A stretch of 64,000 bases of DNA, taken from the NCBI GenBank assembly GCA_963699805.1, contig CAVOVH010000012.1, positions 124,001 to 188,000 of the forward strand, in the 5' to 3' direction. Below the pieces are notes generated by a model. It was not told where the DNA came from. It searched no databases and was given only the letters and a program-made list of their open reading frames with translations. Shown piece by piece: positions 1 to 8,514 of this stretch. The DNA comes from JAGTVG01 sp963699805 (lineage in GTDB: Bacteria; Bacteroidota; Bacteroidia; Cytophagales; Cyclobacteriaceae). Every line of letters begins with the position of its first letter. Within the stretch, counting starts at the first letter, position 1. A program made the position numbers and the translations under genes.

Positions 1-832
1 GCAGAATCGATCCAATGTGGGATTCAGTTACAACTTTTTCACGGCACGGGCCGGTCAGTATTATGATCCTGAAATGGGTTTTGAATTAATGGAGAACTAT
101 ACACAGGGATTTGGATCATTGAGTTACGGCTGGGTATATAATGAGGAGGAGAAAAAAATGCTGAATCAGCAAATCATGATTTGGGCATGGCTGAATAAGC
201 GGAACGAAGATTTTACTACCGATATATCCAAAACTGCCATAGGGTATCATTTCGCCACGAAAAATGGTTTTAGAAGCCGTATCGAATTAATGCACAGTTA
301 CGAGAGGCTGACAGAAGAATTTGAACTTTCAGATGAAGCGAATTTCCCGGTTGGAGAATATAATTTTACAACCCTGGAAGGAGGATTTGGTACCCCTTCC
401 AACAAACTGGTTGCTATACGTACCGGTTTTACGCTGGGAACATATTATGATGGTGAAATTCTGGCATTAGGTCCTGCTGAAATCACCCTTCGCATCTCAC
501 CCAGTGTAAACCTGGGTTTGGATTATCAATATAGCCAAATTAATATTGCCCCCAGGGATCAATATTTTAGATCACATCTCGCGAGACTAAAAACAGAATT
601 CACTTTTACCACCAGACTTTCTCTACTTATGTTTTTTCAATACAGCAGTAGTGATCATTTCGGAGTCAATAATATTCGGTTCCGTTATAATCCCAGGGAA
701 GGTAATGATCTTTATCTCGTTTATAACGGCAATTATAATACCCATTTGAACAGGGAGTATCCTGCCCTGCCTGCTATTGACCAGAACACTTTTACGGTTA
801 AATACACTTATACTTTTATCTGGAATAAGTAA
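1..832 (+). CDS. DUF5916-type outer-membrane protein, C-terminal part (cut by window edge)
   Basis: The frame is already open from base 2, so the gene starts before the window and only about 276 C-terminal residues are present; the GTG at 17 is internal. The residues match the C-terminal third of the next gene (940-3204) throughout, sharing YYDPEMGFE, TLEGGFGTPSNK, RFRYNPREGND and the final KYTYTFIWNK. Alternating aromatic and polar strands ending in aromatic residues suggest an outer-membrane beta-barrel, which is the usual view of DUF5916 proteins; the family normally has an N-terminal carbohydrate-binding family 9-like domain, here outside the window. No biochemical function is established for the family as far as I know. 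It is a tandem duplicate of its neighbour, 107 bases upstream of it. The family call rests on the paralogue, which shows the N-terminal domain. Confidence 0.85.
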   Translation, partial: QNRSNVGFSYNFFTARAGQYYDPEMGFELMENYTQGFGSLSYGWVYNEEEKKMLNQQIMIWAWLNKRNEDFTTDISKTAIGYHFATKNGFRSRIELMHSYERLTEEFELSDEANFPVGEYNFTTLEGGFGTPSNKLVAIRTGFTLGTYYDGEILALGPAEITLRISPSVNLGLDYQYSQINIAPRDQYFRSHLARLKTEFTFTTRLSLLMFFQYSSSDHFGVNNIRFRYNPREGNDLYLVYNGNYNTHLNREYPALPAIDQNTFTVKYTYTFIWNK

Positions 833-840
833 GTTAAGAT

Positions 841-876
841 ATGATTTGTAATTTTTAATTTGTAACCACAAATCAT
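841..876 (+). terminator. Hairpin between the two DUF5916 genes
   Basis: A 9-bp perfect inverted repeat (ATGATTTGT at 841-849, ACAAATCAT at 868-876) with an 18-base loop lies eight bases after the stop codon at 832. It has no clear T-run after it, so it may be a weak terminator or a transcript-stabilising hairpin. Inferred from sequence only. Confidence 0.3.
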
Positions 877-939
877 GATAAATTAATTACTTACTTTTTC
901 TCACTAAATTTAGCATCAGGTCTATCATTCAATATTATC

Positions 940-3204
940 ATGTGTAAGGCGATCTGGATATTTTTTTTACTATTGTGCTTTGATACAATAGGGGTCTATG
1001 GCAGGGATGAGGAGGATCTTTTAAAAATCGAAAGGGCCTCCGGAGAAATAAATTTTGACGGGATCTGTGATGAAACCGCATACGATCTACTCAAGCCCTT
1101 ACCCGTTGAGATGTACCGGCCGAATCATGGAAGCAAACCCACGGAAAAATCCGAAATTTTTGTCACCTTCGACGACGATTACTTTTACATGGCAGCCCGG
1201 CTTTATTATTCAAATGGAGGGGTTATCCGGGCGACCACCAAAAAAAGGGATGGGGCTGAAGGAGGAAATGACAACTTCGGGATACTTCTGGATACCTTCA
1301 ATGATAACGAAAATGCCCTCTGCTTTGAAACAAATCCTTCCGGATTGCGGTCCGATTTTACCATTGACAATGACGCACAGGTAAACCTGGGTGCACGCCC
1401 TTTCAACCGCAGCTGGAATACTTTCTGGGATGTTAAAATGAAAGTGATCGGGGATGTCTGGCATGTAGAAATGCGCATCCCCTTTTCAAGTCTGCGATTC
1501 CAGGAGGTGGATGGAAAAGTGTACATGGGCATGACGGTTTGGCGGCAGGTCGCCAGCAAACAGGAGTGGAATGTCTACCCCCTGATATCCAATAAACTCG
1601 GTTCATTCAGTGTTTGGAAACCTTCCCAGGCTAAAAAAGTGGTTCTCGAAGGATTACACCGAACCAACCCGGTTTATATCACCCCCTATGTGCTGGCAGG
1701 CCTCGATATGGCCAATGAACTCAACGAGACAAGTTCCGCCTATAAATTGAATAATGAACGAAAATTGAGTGCAGGTCTCGATGTCAAGTATTCCCTGACC
1801 AGCAATCTGACAATGGACCTCACCTTCAATACTGATTTTGCCCAGGTTGAAGCGGATGACCAGGTAGTCAATCTGACTCGTTTTTCCATATTTTTCCCTG
1901 AAAAAAGACAGTTTTTCGTGGAGCGATCCAGCATCTTTACCATCCGTACCGGCTATGAGGATCAGTTATTTTACAGCCGCCGGATCGGTCTATATGAAGG
2001 GGAGATCATCCCGATCATTGCGGGTGTCCGCCTGGTGGGCCGGGCTGGTAAATGGGATATCGGTTTTATGGATATGCAAACAGGTTCACATGAATACATC
2101 GATGAGGATACGGATTCCCTGGTGAGAATTGAATCAACCAATTATGGTGTATTCCGGGCCAGAAGACAGGTCTTCAATCCAACGAGTTATGCCGGAGGAA
2201 TGGTGACCACCAAAATTGATACAAAGGGAAATTACAATATTAACGCAGCACTGGACCTTATTTACAATCCATTCCGGAATGATTACATCAATGTGAACTA
2301 TGCGCAGACTTTCGACAGCGAATTGCCACTTACCAACGCTGTTTTTAACCATGGGAAATTTTATTTTAACTGGGCCAACCGCTCCAACATTGGATTGACC
2401 TATGATTTTATTTTTTCCCGTGCTGGGAAATACTACGATCCAGAAATGGGTTTTGAACGGATGGAAGACTATACACGTACTTATGGTTTATTGGGATATG
2501 GATGGGTTTATAATGATGAAGAAAAAAGGATGCTTAATCAGCAATTAATGATCTGGGCCTGGATCAATAAGAGAAATGTGGATTTTATCACTGATCTTTC
2601 AAGAATATCGATCGGTTATAGCTTTTCGATGAAAAAGGGGTACAGAGCCAATTTCGACCTCTTTCAATACCATGAATATCTTGAGGAACCATTTGATCTC
2701 ACGGATGAGGTGGTTTTCCCTGTTGGATATTATGACTATACCACCCTGGAAGGAGGTTTCGGAACTCCTTCCAATAAATTGATTATATTCCAGGCGCGAT
2801 ACACCCTGGGCACTTATTACGACGGCATCATGGCTGCCCTGGGCCCTGTAGGAATAACTCTGAGACTTAATTCAAGTTTTAATCTTGGACTGGATTATCA
2901 ATACAACCAGATAAATATTCCGGAAAGAGACCAGTATTTTAAGGCACACCTGGCCAGATTGAGAACCGAGCTGACTTTTACGACCAAACTATCCTTAATG
3001 ATGTTCTTCCAGTATAATACCTATGATAAATTCGGGATCAACAACATCCGTTTCCGGTACAATCCACGCGAGGGAAATGATCTCTACTTCGTGTATAATG
3101 GGAATTACAATACCTTTCTGACCCGGGAAGATCCGAACCTTCCCCTCCTCGACAGGAATACGTTCATTATAAAATATACCTATACCTTTATCTGGAATAA
3201 ATAA
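940..3204 (+). CDS. DUF5916 protein with CBM9-like domain, putative outer-membrane barrel
   Basis: A 754-residue exported protein. Residues 1-22 form a signal peptide (hydrophobic stretch IFFLLLCFDTIGVYG). Residues about 25-215 resemble the family 9 carbohydrate-binding domain seen at the start of DUF5916 proteins (EINFDGICDETAYD, then VTFDDDYFYMAARL). From about residue 230 to the end is the DUF5916 region, with the family hallmarks FNTDFAQVEADDQVVNLTRF and FFPEKRQFFVE followed by many amphipathic strands and an aromatic C-terminus, suggesting a beta-barrel. Such proteins are common in Bacteroidota near catabolic genes; substrate and role are unknown. It is a close tandem paralogue of the truncated gene upstream, and a more distant paralogue lies at 58529-60787. 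The ATG at 940 begins the signal peptide directly. Confidence 0.9.
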   Translation: MCKAIWIFFLLLCFDTIGVYGRDEEDLLKIERASGEINFDGICDETAYDLLKPLPVEMYRPNHGSKPTEKSEIFVTFDDDYFYMAARLYYSNGGVIRATTKKRDGAEGGNDNFGILLDTFNDNENALCFETNPSGLRSDFTIDNDAQVNLGARPFNRSWNTFWDVKMKVIGDVWHVEMRIPFSSLRFQEVDGKVYMGMTVWRQVASKQEWNVYPLISNKLGSFSVWKPSQAKKVVLEGLHRTNPVYITPYVLAGLDMANELNETSSAYKLNNERKLSAGLDVKYSLTSNLTMDLTFNTDFAQVEADDQVVNLTRFSIFFPEKRQFFVERSSIFTIRTGYEDQLFYSRRIGLYEGEIIPIIAGVRLVGRAGKWDIGFMDMQTGSHEYIDEDTDSLVRIESTNYGVFRARRQVFNPTSYAGGMVTTKIDTKGNYNINAALDLIYNPFRNDYINVNYAQTFDSELPLTNAVFNHGKFYFNWANRSNIGLTYDFIFSRAGKYYDPEMGFERMEDYTRTYGLLGYGWVYNDEEKRMLNQQLMIWAWINKRNVDFITDLSRISIGYSFSMKKGYRANFDLFQYHEYLEEPFDLTDEVVFPVGYYDYTTLEGGFGTPSNKLIIFQARYTLGTYYDGIMAALGPVGITLRLNSSFNLGLDYQYNQINIPERDQYFKAHLARLRTELTFTTKLSLMMFFQYNTYDKFGINNIRFRYNPREGNDLYFVYNGNYNTFLTREDPNLPLLDRNTFIIKYTYTFIWNK

Positions 3205-3356
3205 AAATTATATATCAAATATTTCTTAGGTGATCTATTCGATTGGATCTAAATGGCCTGCTGGCAGAACTATCGGCTGACTACTCCCTCAATCAAAAGA
3301 ATATCAAGATGACCTTTCAGTGCATCCCTGCGGGATGTTCATATAATGGCAAACTC

Positions 3357-4703
3357 CTACACCCCGTAAGGTTCTCTCATATCCCGGACATACAGTCTGG
3401 ACCCTTCTTTGTGATCTGTTACCTTTCCTTTTTGGGGATCCCAGGTCACCTTACTCTTTGTCCGGATGGCTATATCGCCCATATGACTGATGGTATCGGA
3501 AATGATGGCTTCATCCAGCGGGCAGATTTCATTCATTTTTCCATGGATAATATCCAGGAATACCTGTCCCATGGTATTATTCTCGCTATTCAAGGCTTTC
3601 AATTTCTGATCGATCTCGGGTATATCGGACTGGACTGAATTCCGGCTCAGGGATATCCAGCCCTTTGTTCCGTAAAAAGTGGTCCCGTTCTCTTCTTTTA
3701 TTTCCCGGTGACCGATGACCTCCTCAGCCATATCTATGCTAACAAAATGAACCTTCAAACCATTCGTATATTCATATCTGGCATCCCATGAATAAATATT
3801 ATTATAGATGCCGCCTTCGGACCAGAATTTCCCAGTTCCTTCACAACTGTATTTTCCACTTACCTGCTCTTTCAATGCCCATACCAATACATCCAGCGGA
3901 TGAGCTCCCCAACCCGCAAGAAAGCCTATGCTGTAGTCATACTGGAACCAGGAACTGTTATTAGTGACCCTGTCCGGACAATATGTATTTAATGGCGCAG
4001 GACCTGTCCACCGGTCGAAATCAAATCCATCGGGTACTGGAACTTCGATGCACTCAGGAGAATTGACCGGATTCTTACCCGGACACCATACGGATACTTT
4101 TTCGATCTCGCCTATTTTACCTTCTTTGATCATGGCCACACCCGCCTGCATATGTTCATAGGTCCGCTGTTGGGTACCATAATGAAAACGTACATCATGA
4201 TCAGCAACTGCTTTTTTCAACGTTTGATAGCTCGGATAACTTAATCCAAGGGGTTTTGCCAGCATGATATGTTTCCCAGCCCGGGCTGCCCGGATTGCCG
4301 CAGTTACATGCCAGTGGTCCGGCGTGGTGATGTGAACAGCATCGATATCTTCCCTCTGCAGGATCTCTTCAAAATCGAGATAGGATTTACATTCCGGTGC
4401 CTTCAAATTATTCTCCCTATAAAATTGATTTACCTGCTGGACCCACGATTCCATTCTGTCAAGGTGAACATCACTGATGGCCACTGAATATGAATCAGTT
4501 AACGGCAAAAAGTAATTTTTTAATTCCCAGCCTCCCCGGTCTCCCACCCCGATATGACCGATGTTCAAACGGTCGTTAGCCCCCTTCCATCGAGTTGTGG
4601 GAAGAATAGTTGGAAATACGAGGACTCCCGCCATGCCTTTTATACCGATTTCTGTAAATTTTCTTCTGGGAATAGGTTTTCCCGATTCAATGATTTTTTT
4701 CAT
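3357..4703 (-). CDS. Exported Gfo/Idh/MocA-family oxidoreductase (TAT signal)
   Basis: From the ATG at 4703 the product is 448 residues. A twin-arginine motif (RRKF, residues 13-16) followed by a hydrophobic stretch (IKGMAGVLVF) predicts folded export with bound cofactor. The Rossmann motif GVGDRG is at about 52-57, the helper motif around VHITTPDHWH lies near residue 120, and the usual EKP dinucleotide motif reads AKPLG here, keeping Lys but not Glu. The C-terminal half is the alpha/beta substrate domain. The family uses NAD(P) to oxidise or reduce sugars and polyols, and some exported members are glycosidases of the GH109 type. An upstream TTG (4745) overlaps the stop of the ThuA gene by four bases and could be an alternative start, but it would place 14 residues before the TAT region. 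It probably forms an operon with the ThuA-DUF6807 gene. Confidence 0.88.
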   Translation of the reverse strand: MKKIIESGKPIPRRKFTEIGIKGMAGVLVFPTILPTTRWKGANDRLNIGHIGVGDRGGWELKNYFLPLTDSYSVAISDVHLDRMESWVQQVNQFYRENNLKAPECKSYLDFEEILQREDIDAVHITTPDHWHVTAAIRAARAGKHIMLAKPLGLSYPSYQTLKKAVADHDVRFHYGTQQRTYEHMQAGVAMIKEGKIGEIEKVSVWCPGKNPVNSPECIEVPVPDGFDFDRWTGPAPLNTYCPDRVTNNSSWFQYDYSIGFLAGWGAHPLDVLVWALKEQVSGKYSCEGTGKFWSEGGIYNNIYSWDARYEYTNGLKVHFVSIDMAEEVIGHREIKEENGTTFYGTKGWISLSRNSVQSDIPEIDQKLKALNSENNTMGQVFLDIIHGKMNEICPLDEAIISDTISHMGDIAIRTKSKVTWDPQKGKVTDHKEGSRLYVRDMREPYGV

Positions 4704-4741
4704 AGGATTGGAATTTGAAATGAATTCATATTTTGTCAAAA

Positions 4742-6499
4742 TCAATTATTGAGGTATTCATCATACTTTGAATCAAGCATTTCTTTCGATGTTTCTCCCA
4801 GAATCCACACCCTGTATTTGAGGGTCAATGATTCTCCCTTTTTCAGCTTTATATTCTTGTCATAGATCGCAGCAGGGGTGAAAAAGAAAAAAGGGGTTGA
4901 CGGATCTTTTGCGTAATACCACCGTGTATAGGATGTTGTATAACCTGGATGCTGAAACATGGAGATTCCTGCAGGGTCTCCGGTCAAGCTGTTGAATCCC
5001 ATATAAAACCAGGGGGCTTTTGGATAATTCGGAGATTCTACGGCAGGCATGGTTACAGCCTCCGTAAAATCCTGGTTAAATCGAATGGTAAGTCCACCGT
5101 ATCCACCCCATGATTTTCCATCAGGTTCTCCAAGTATGGGTGTACGATCGAGGAGCACCTCACCATAAGTCGCATTAAATATATGTTGATAATCGATGTA
5201 ATAACATCCCTGTTCATCCGGAGAACTTATAAATATATTTCGCGTTTCCTCCAGCACTGGATTTTTGCCTTCAGGGTAATAAACCAGAGACAAATCAATG
5301 TTTGCTGAATAATCAGGATTTTTCCGGATGTTGATTTCTTTCAGGTCCGTCACGCCTTCGGATTTAAATCCGGTTTTTTCTGATTTAAATTCATCCCTAT
5401 ACTCCCAGAAATTGACTTCATTGATGAATTTCCAGGAAAACCACAATCCCGGGTGCCAGGGATGGTCTTCCGGGCTTTCACAGGTGATTCGGTTATAATT
5501 TAAATAAAGCGGGTGAAAATAGGTTTTGCCGAAGCGGTTTCGAAAATTGTACCGCCAGACAAGATCCCCATTTCGTACGAGTTGTAGAGAGGTATCGGTT
5601 TGATCCCATTGATAATTTTCACTTCCGGATTTTTGTTCTTTTTTCAGATCCTGGGGAACCTCAAGAGTCACCCGGCCCCTTGCTGCCCATTCTGTTCCTC
5701 TGAGTAGTAAGGTTTGTAATCCGGTATTGAACAAGGCTCTTTCGTCATGACCCAGAATGGTATAAAAACTCCTTCCCTTGCCAATGTGGTCCGCAAACAC
5801 AACATCCTCACGAATCTCATGCCCATCCTCTTCATCGGTTGCCATCACACTGGCAAGAACTTCCACTTCCGGAAGGATCTCCACTTTTTCCCATATTTCA
5901 TCCAGGATAAAAAAATCATTGATGCCTTCGGTAACCGGATGGGTGGGACTAAGACGGATTACCCGGGCTCTGGCAGGCTGTCCATGGGAGGTCTGTGCAC
6001 CCCATCTGCCGATGCCGATCTGGTGATAAACTTCCGATCCATAGTAGGATGAAGCCCCCGCATGAAAAAACACGAACCCTCTTCCTTCCTTGATATAATT
6101 TAAAAACGCTTCTTCCTGTCTCTTATCCCATGGAATGTCATTCTCCGGCCAGTTATTCCAGTTGCTGACGACCACATCAAAATTGATCAGATCCTCAAAT
6201 AAAAGTGTATCCGGACTTTCAGTGACACTAACTTCAAAGAGTGGACTCTTTTTATACATTTTTTCCAGCGCGGCTGTGGTTTTTTGCCATTCATGGTTAT
6301 TTTGACCAGTAAGGATCAGAATATTAATCGGACTGTCTTTTACCTCTTCATTACAATCATTTAAAAAAAGAGCGCCCAGAAGGATTATGATTATTCGCAG
6401 AACCTTGCAGGTTTTTTGTAGAACCTGGCCGAAGAATTCAATTAATTGACTAATTGTACGATTTCTAAAAAGTATCCGGCATTGCATGGAAAAATTCAA
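4742..6499 (-). CDS. ThuA domain fused to DUF6807 (PmoA-like), exported
   Basis: A 585-residue protein with two domains. Residues about 58-280 match ThuA-like proteins (class I glutamine amidotransferase fold): INILILTGQNNHEW at the start, FVFFHAGASSYYG in the middle, then TPHPVTEGI-like THPVTEGINDF and SFYTILGHDERAL. Residues about 300-585 match DUF6807, annotated as PmoA family (HPWHPGLWFSWKFINEVNFW, IDYQHIFNATYGEV, GYGGLTIRF). ThuA proteins are linked to trehalose or other sugar use but their activity is poorly defined. A hydrophobic stretch (LRIIIILLGALFLNDC) near residue 34-50 looks like a lipoprotein-type signal preceded by an unusually long 33-residue N-region; M5 (6487) is an equally possible start. 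The stop overlaps a possible TTG start of the downstream oxidoreductase, so the pair is probably co-transcribed. Confidence 0.87.
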   Translation of the reverse strand: MNFSMQCRILFRNRTISQLIEFFGQVLQKTCKVLRIIIILLGALFLNDCNEEVKDSPINILILTGQNNHEWQKTTAALEKMYKKSPLFEVSVTESPDTLLFEDLINFDVVVSNWNNWPENDIPWDKRQEEAFLNYIKEGRGFVFFHAGASSYYGSEVYHQIGIGRWGAQTSHGQPARARVIRLSPTHPVTEGINDFFILDEIWEKVEILPEVEVLASVMATDEEDGHEIREDVVFADHIGKGRSFYTILGHDERALFNTGLQTLLLRGTEWAARGRVTLEVPQDLKKEQKSGSENYQWDQTDTSLQLVRNGDLVWRYNFRNRFGKTYFHPLYLNYNRITCESPEDHPWHPGLWFSWKFINEVNFWEYRDEFKSEKTGFKSEGVTDLKEINIRKNPDYSANIDLSLVYYPEGKNPVLEETRNIFISSPDEQGCYYIDYQHIFNATYGEVLLDRTPILGEPDGKSWGGYGGLTIRFNQDFTEAVTMPAVESPNYPKAPWFYMGFNSLTGDPAGISMFQHPGYTTSYTRWYYAKDPSTPFFFFTPAAIYDKNIKLKKGESLTLKYRVWILGETSKEMLDSKYDEYLNN

Positions 6500-6960
6500 A
6501 TTGAGGTTAAAAAATAGAATTTAATACTTCATCAATTTACAAAGTAACAATCATTTTAAAAAGTTAAATGAGGATTGAAATATATCTGGCTGACTGGGTA
6601 TTCTGGATAGGATCCGGTATTATCGTTCCATGGTATCACGATGCAGGAGCACAGGAATTTGTGGAGAAAAAATAATCACTGATATCGGGATTCCTGGTGA
6701 TAGACAAAGGGCTGGGAACTGGACGTAAGAACGAATGAAAGAGTCAGTTCATCAAACTATCAGCTGTATGTATCTTTCTCCAGGAATTTATAAAATTTCC
6801 TCACAGGACTTTTGAATGCAAGAATAATTCCTTAATTCCGATATAACGCCATATGTATGAATTGAATAATGACTATCAAACCCGGTACAATTAATGAAAT
6901 GCATATCTTTTCGTTATTTCATCATTCTTCATTCATAATTTTTAATTCTTCATTCATTAT
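6500..6960. other. Intergenic stretch, no clear gene
   Basis: No convincing gene. A small plus-strand frame at 6568-6675 could encode 35 residues starting MRIEIYLADWVFW, without recognisable similarity. A 13-base direct repeat (ATTCTTCATTCAT) occurs at 6924-6936 and 6945-6957, just after the end of the TPR gene. The stretch should also contain the promoter of the ThuA gene (minus strand, near 6500-6560), where I see only a poor match to the Bacteroidota consensus. Confidence 0.5.
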
Positions 6961-7932
6961 TTATTCCCAAGCTTTCTCCATCTCCCAGATCTTCATCCTC
7001 AAAGCTGCCTTTTCTTTTTGTACCTTCTGAACAATGGCTTTGAATTCCTCATTTTCATACAGCTTCTCAAAAAGCGGATCTCTTAAAATATAATCATGCA
7101 GCCCATAGGTGAATCCTTTTTCCGCATATTGTCTTAAATAATCGAGTGCTTTTTCTTCCTCGCCAAGGAAGGCATACACGGCGGCAAGATCATATTCAAC
7201 AGTCTGGTATCCTTCGCCTGAAGACAGACTTTCCATGCAGTATAATAACTGGTTATCAAAATATTCCATGGCCCGGGATCTTTGCCCCAGGTTCCAGAAG
7301 ACATAACCCAGCCGGTGGGCAAATTTTAAGGGGATCCTTTCCTCCTTATTGAGCGTATCGATCATCTGGGCATAATATTGTTCTGCTTTTTTAAATTCTC
7401 CAAGTCCTGCATAGGTATAGGCAAGTTCAGAGATACATGCATTCGATCCTGGGAATAATTGTTGTATTGAATCGATAAATACCAGTTTTTCCTCAATCCT
7501 ACCCTGGACTTCCAGCAACCAGGAAGATAATAAAATGGGCTCCATGACATCCGGTTGGAGACGGATCGCCTTGTGCAGATGGAATAAAGCCTGATCATAG
7601 TCCCCGATATTCATATACCCGTAGGCAATGTCGTTATGGTACCTCGGGGGCCATGCGCCCACCTCACTCAATTGCTTTGCTTTGTCATAATATGTAAATC
7701 CAGTAAGATATTCCTGTTTTAACTGGCAATAGATCCATCCGAGGGTAAGATAAACAGAGGCTTCACCAGGATCCAGCTGTATGGCCCTGTTCAGATCATT
7801 TATCGCCTGATCAGGATTCCCTGCATGACCCTGATATTTTCCCCTGAGATGCCAGGCTTCCGCCAGATCCGGATCGATGGCAAGGGCCTGATCACATAGG
7901 ATCAGAACCGAGTCGAGATACTCTTTTTTCAA
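6961..7932 (-). pseudogene. TPR lipoprotein, main (C-terminal) part after a frameshift
   Basis: About 320 residues made mostly of tetratricopeptide repeats (for example AIDPDLAEAWHLRGKYQG, LDPGEASVYLTLGWIY, YHNDIAYGYMNIGDYDQALF). The tail ALDYLRQYAEKGFTYGLHDY followed by DPLFEKLYENEEF is a conserved ending of Bacteroidota TPR proteins and recurs in the gene at 63408-64000. The apparent TTG start at 7932 is not real: the same frame continues upstream to about 8010, encoding DPEIAPAYVGLGWVYFDTF, a good TPR helix pair that joins the protein to the signal-peptide fragment at 7929-8225. One base is missing near 8010-8014. Either the gene is inactivated or the base is a sequencing or assembly error. 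Likely role: protein-protein scaffold at the membrane. Confidence 0.8.
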
Positions 7933-8225
7933 GAATTCTTCGGACCACCAGTAAAAAGTGTCGAAATATACCCAGCCCAGACCAACATACGCGGGTGCAA
8001 TTTCGGGATCCTTCTGATTACCTGGCTGTAATGGTGCTTCGCATTTGCCAGATCATTTTTGTTAAGACTTTCCCAATAAAATTGTGTGTGCTCTTTTCCA
8101 ATGAGGTAAATTTCATTGGCTGTCAATGAAGTATCTGACTGTTTGGTTTTACAGCCTATCATGGCAGAGAAAATAACGGTCATTCCAATGAGAAGGCTGT
8201 AAAAATAAGTTAATCGCTTGTTCAT
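7929..8225 (-). pseudogene. TPR lipoprotein, N-terminal part before the frameshift
   Basis: From the ATG at 8225 (another ATG lies three codons upstream at 8234) the frame encodes a lipoprotein signal peptide (LLIGMTVIFSAMIGC, lipobox Cys at residue 25) and the first TPR helices (KNDLANAKHHYSQVIR). After that the frame runs into unrelated residues (IPKLHPRMLVW...) and stops at 7929. Inserting one base in the GAAGG run near 8010-8014 would join YSQVIR to KDPEIAPAYVGLGW in the other frame and restore a protein of about 420 residues ending at 6961. The two fragments are therefore one gene. Confidence 0.8.
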
Positions 8226-8420
8226 ACTGACCATGTGGCGTTATTGATCCGCTATCGGGAAGAAAAATCAACTTGGAAAATCCCTCCTTCAGCCAAACTA
8301 AAAAGGTAATCATAATTTAAATAAATGTTTGGATGAATCAAAAACCTGAATTTATCCGCGTCTCTCTAAAGTAGTAAAAAATAATCTCAAATTTTCCAAT
8401 GACCTGAAAATTATATTAAA

Positions 8421-8453
8421 TTTAGGAAGGTGAAAAAGTGTGATGTACTTTTG
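8421..8453 (+). promoter_or_regulatory. Candidate Bacteroidota promoter for the aldo/keto reductase
   Basis: TACTTTTG at 8446-8453 matches the -7 consensus TAnnTTTG of the Bacteroidota primary sigma factor. A TTTA (8421-8424) lies 21 bases upstream, near the expected -33 position. The predicted leader before the ATG at 8515 is about 55 bases. Confidence 0.4.
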
Positions 8454-8514
8454 ATCTTATGAAACAAAGAATTTTTAAAATGTAAAAAAATCAGATAACC
8501 AATTCTCATTGATT

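Noticed and set aside
3323..3337. CATCCC-TGC-GGGATG hairpin between converging genes as a terminator
   Set aside because: Only six base pairs with a three-base loop and no T-run on either side, so termination is not supported.
3243..3638. Plus-strand frame of 131 codons after the DUF5916 gene
   Set aside because: Mostly antisense to the Gfo/Idh/MocA gene; no recognisable protein.
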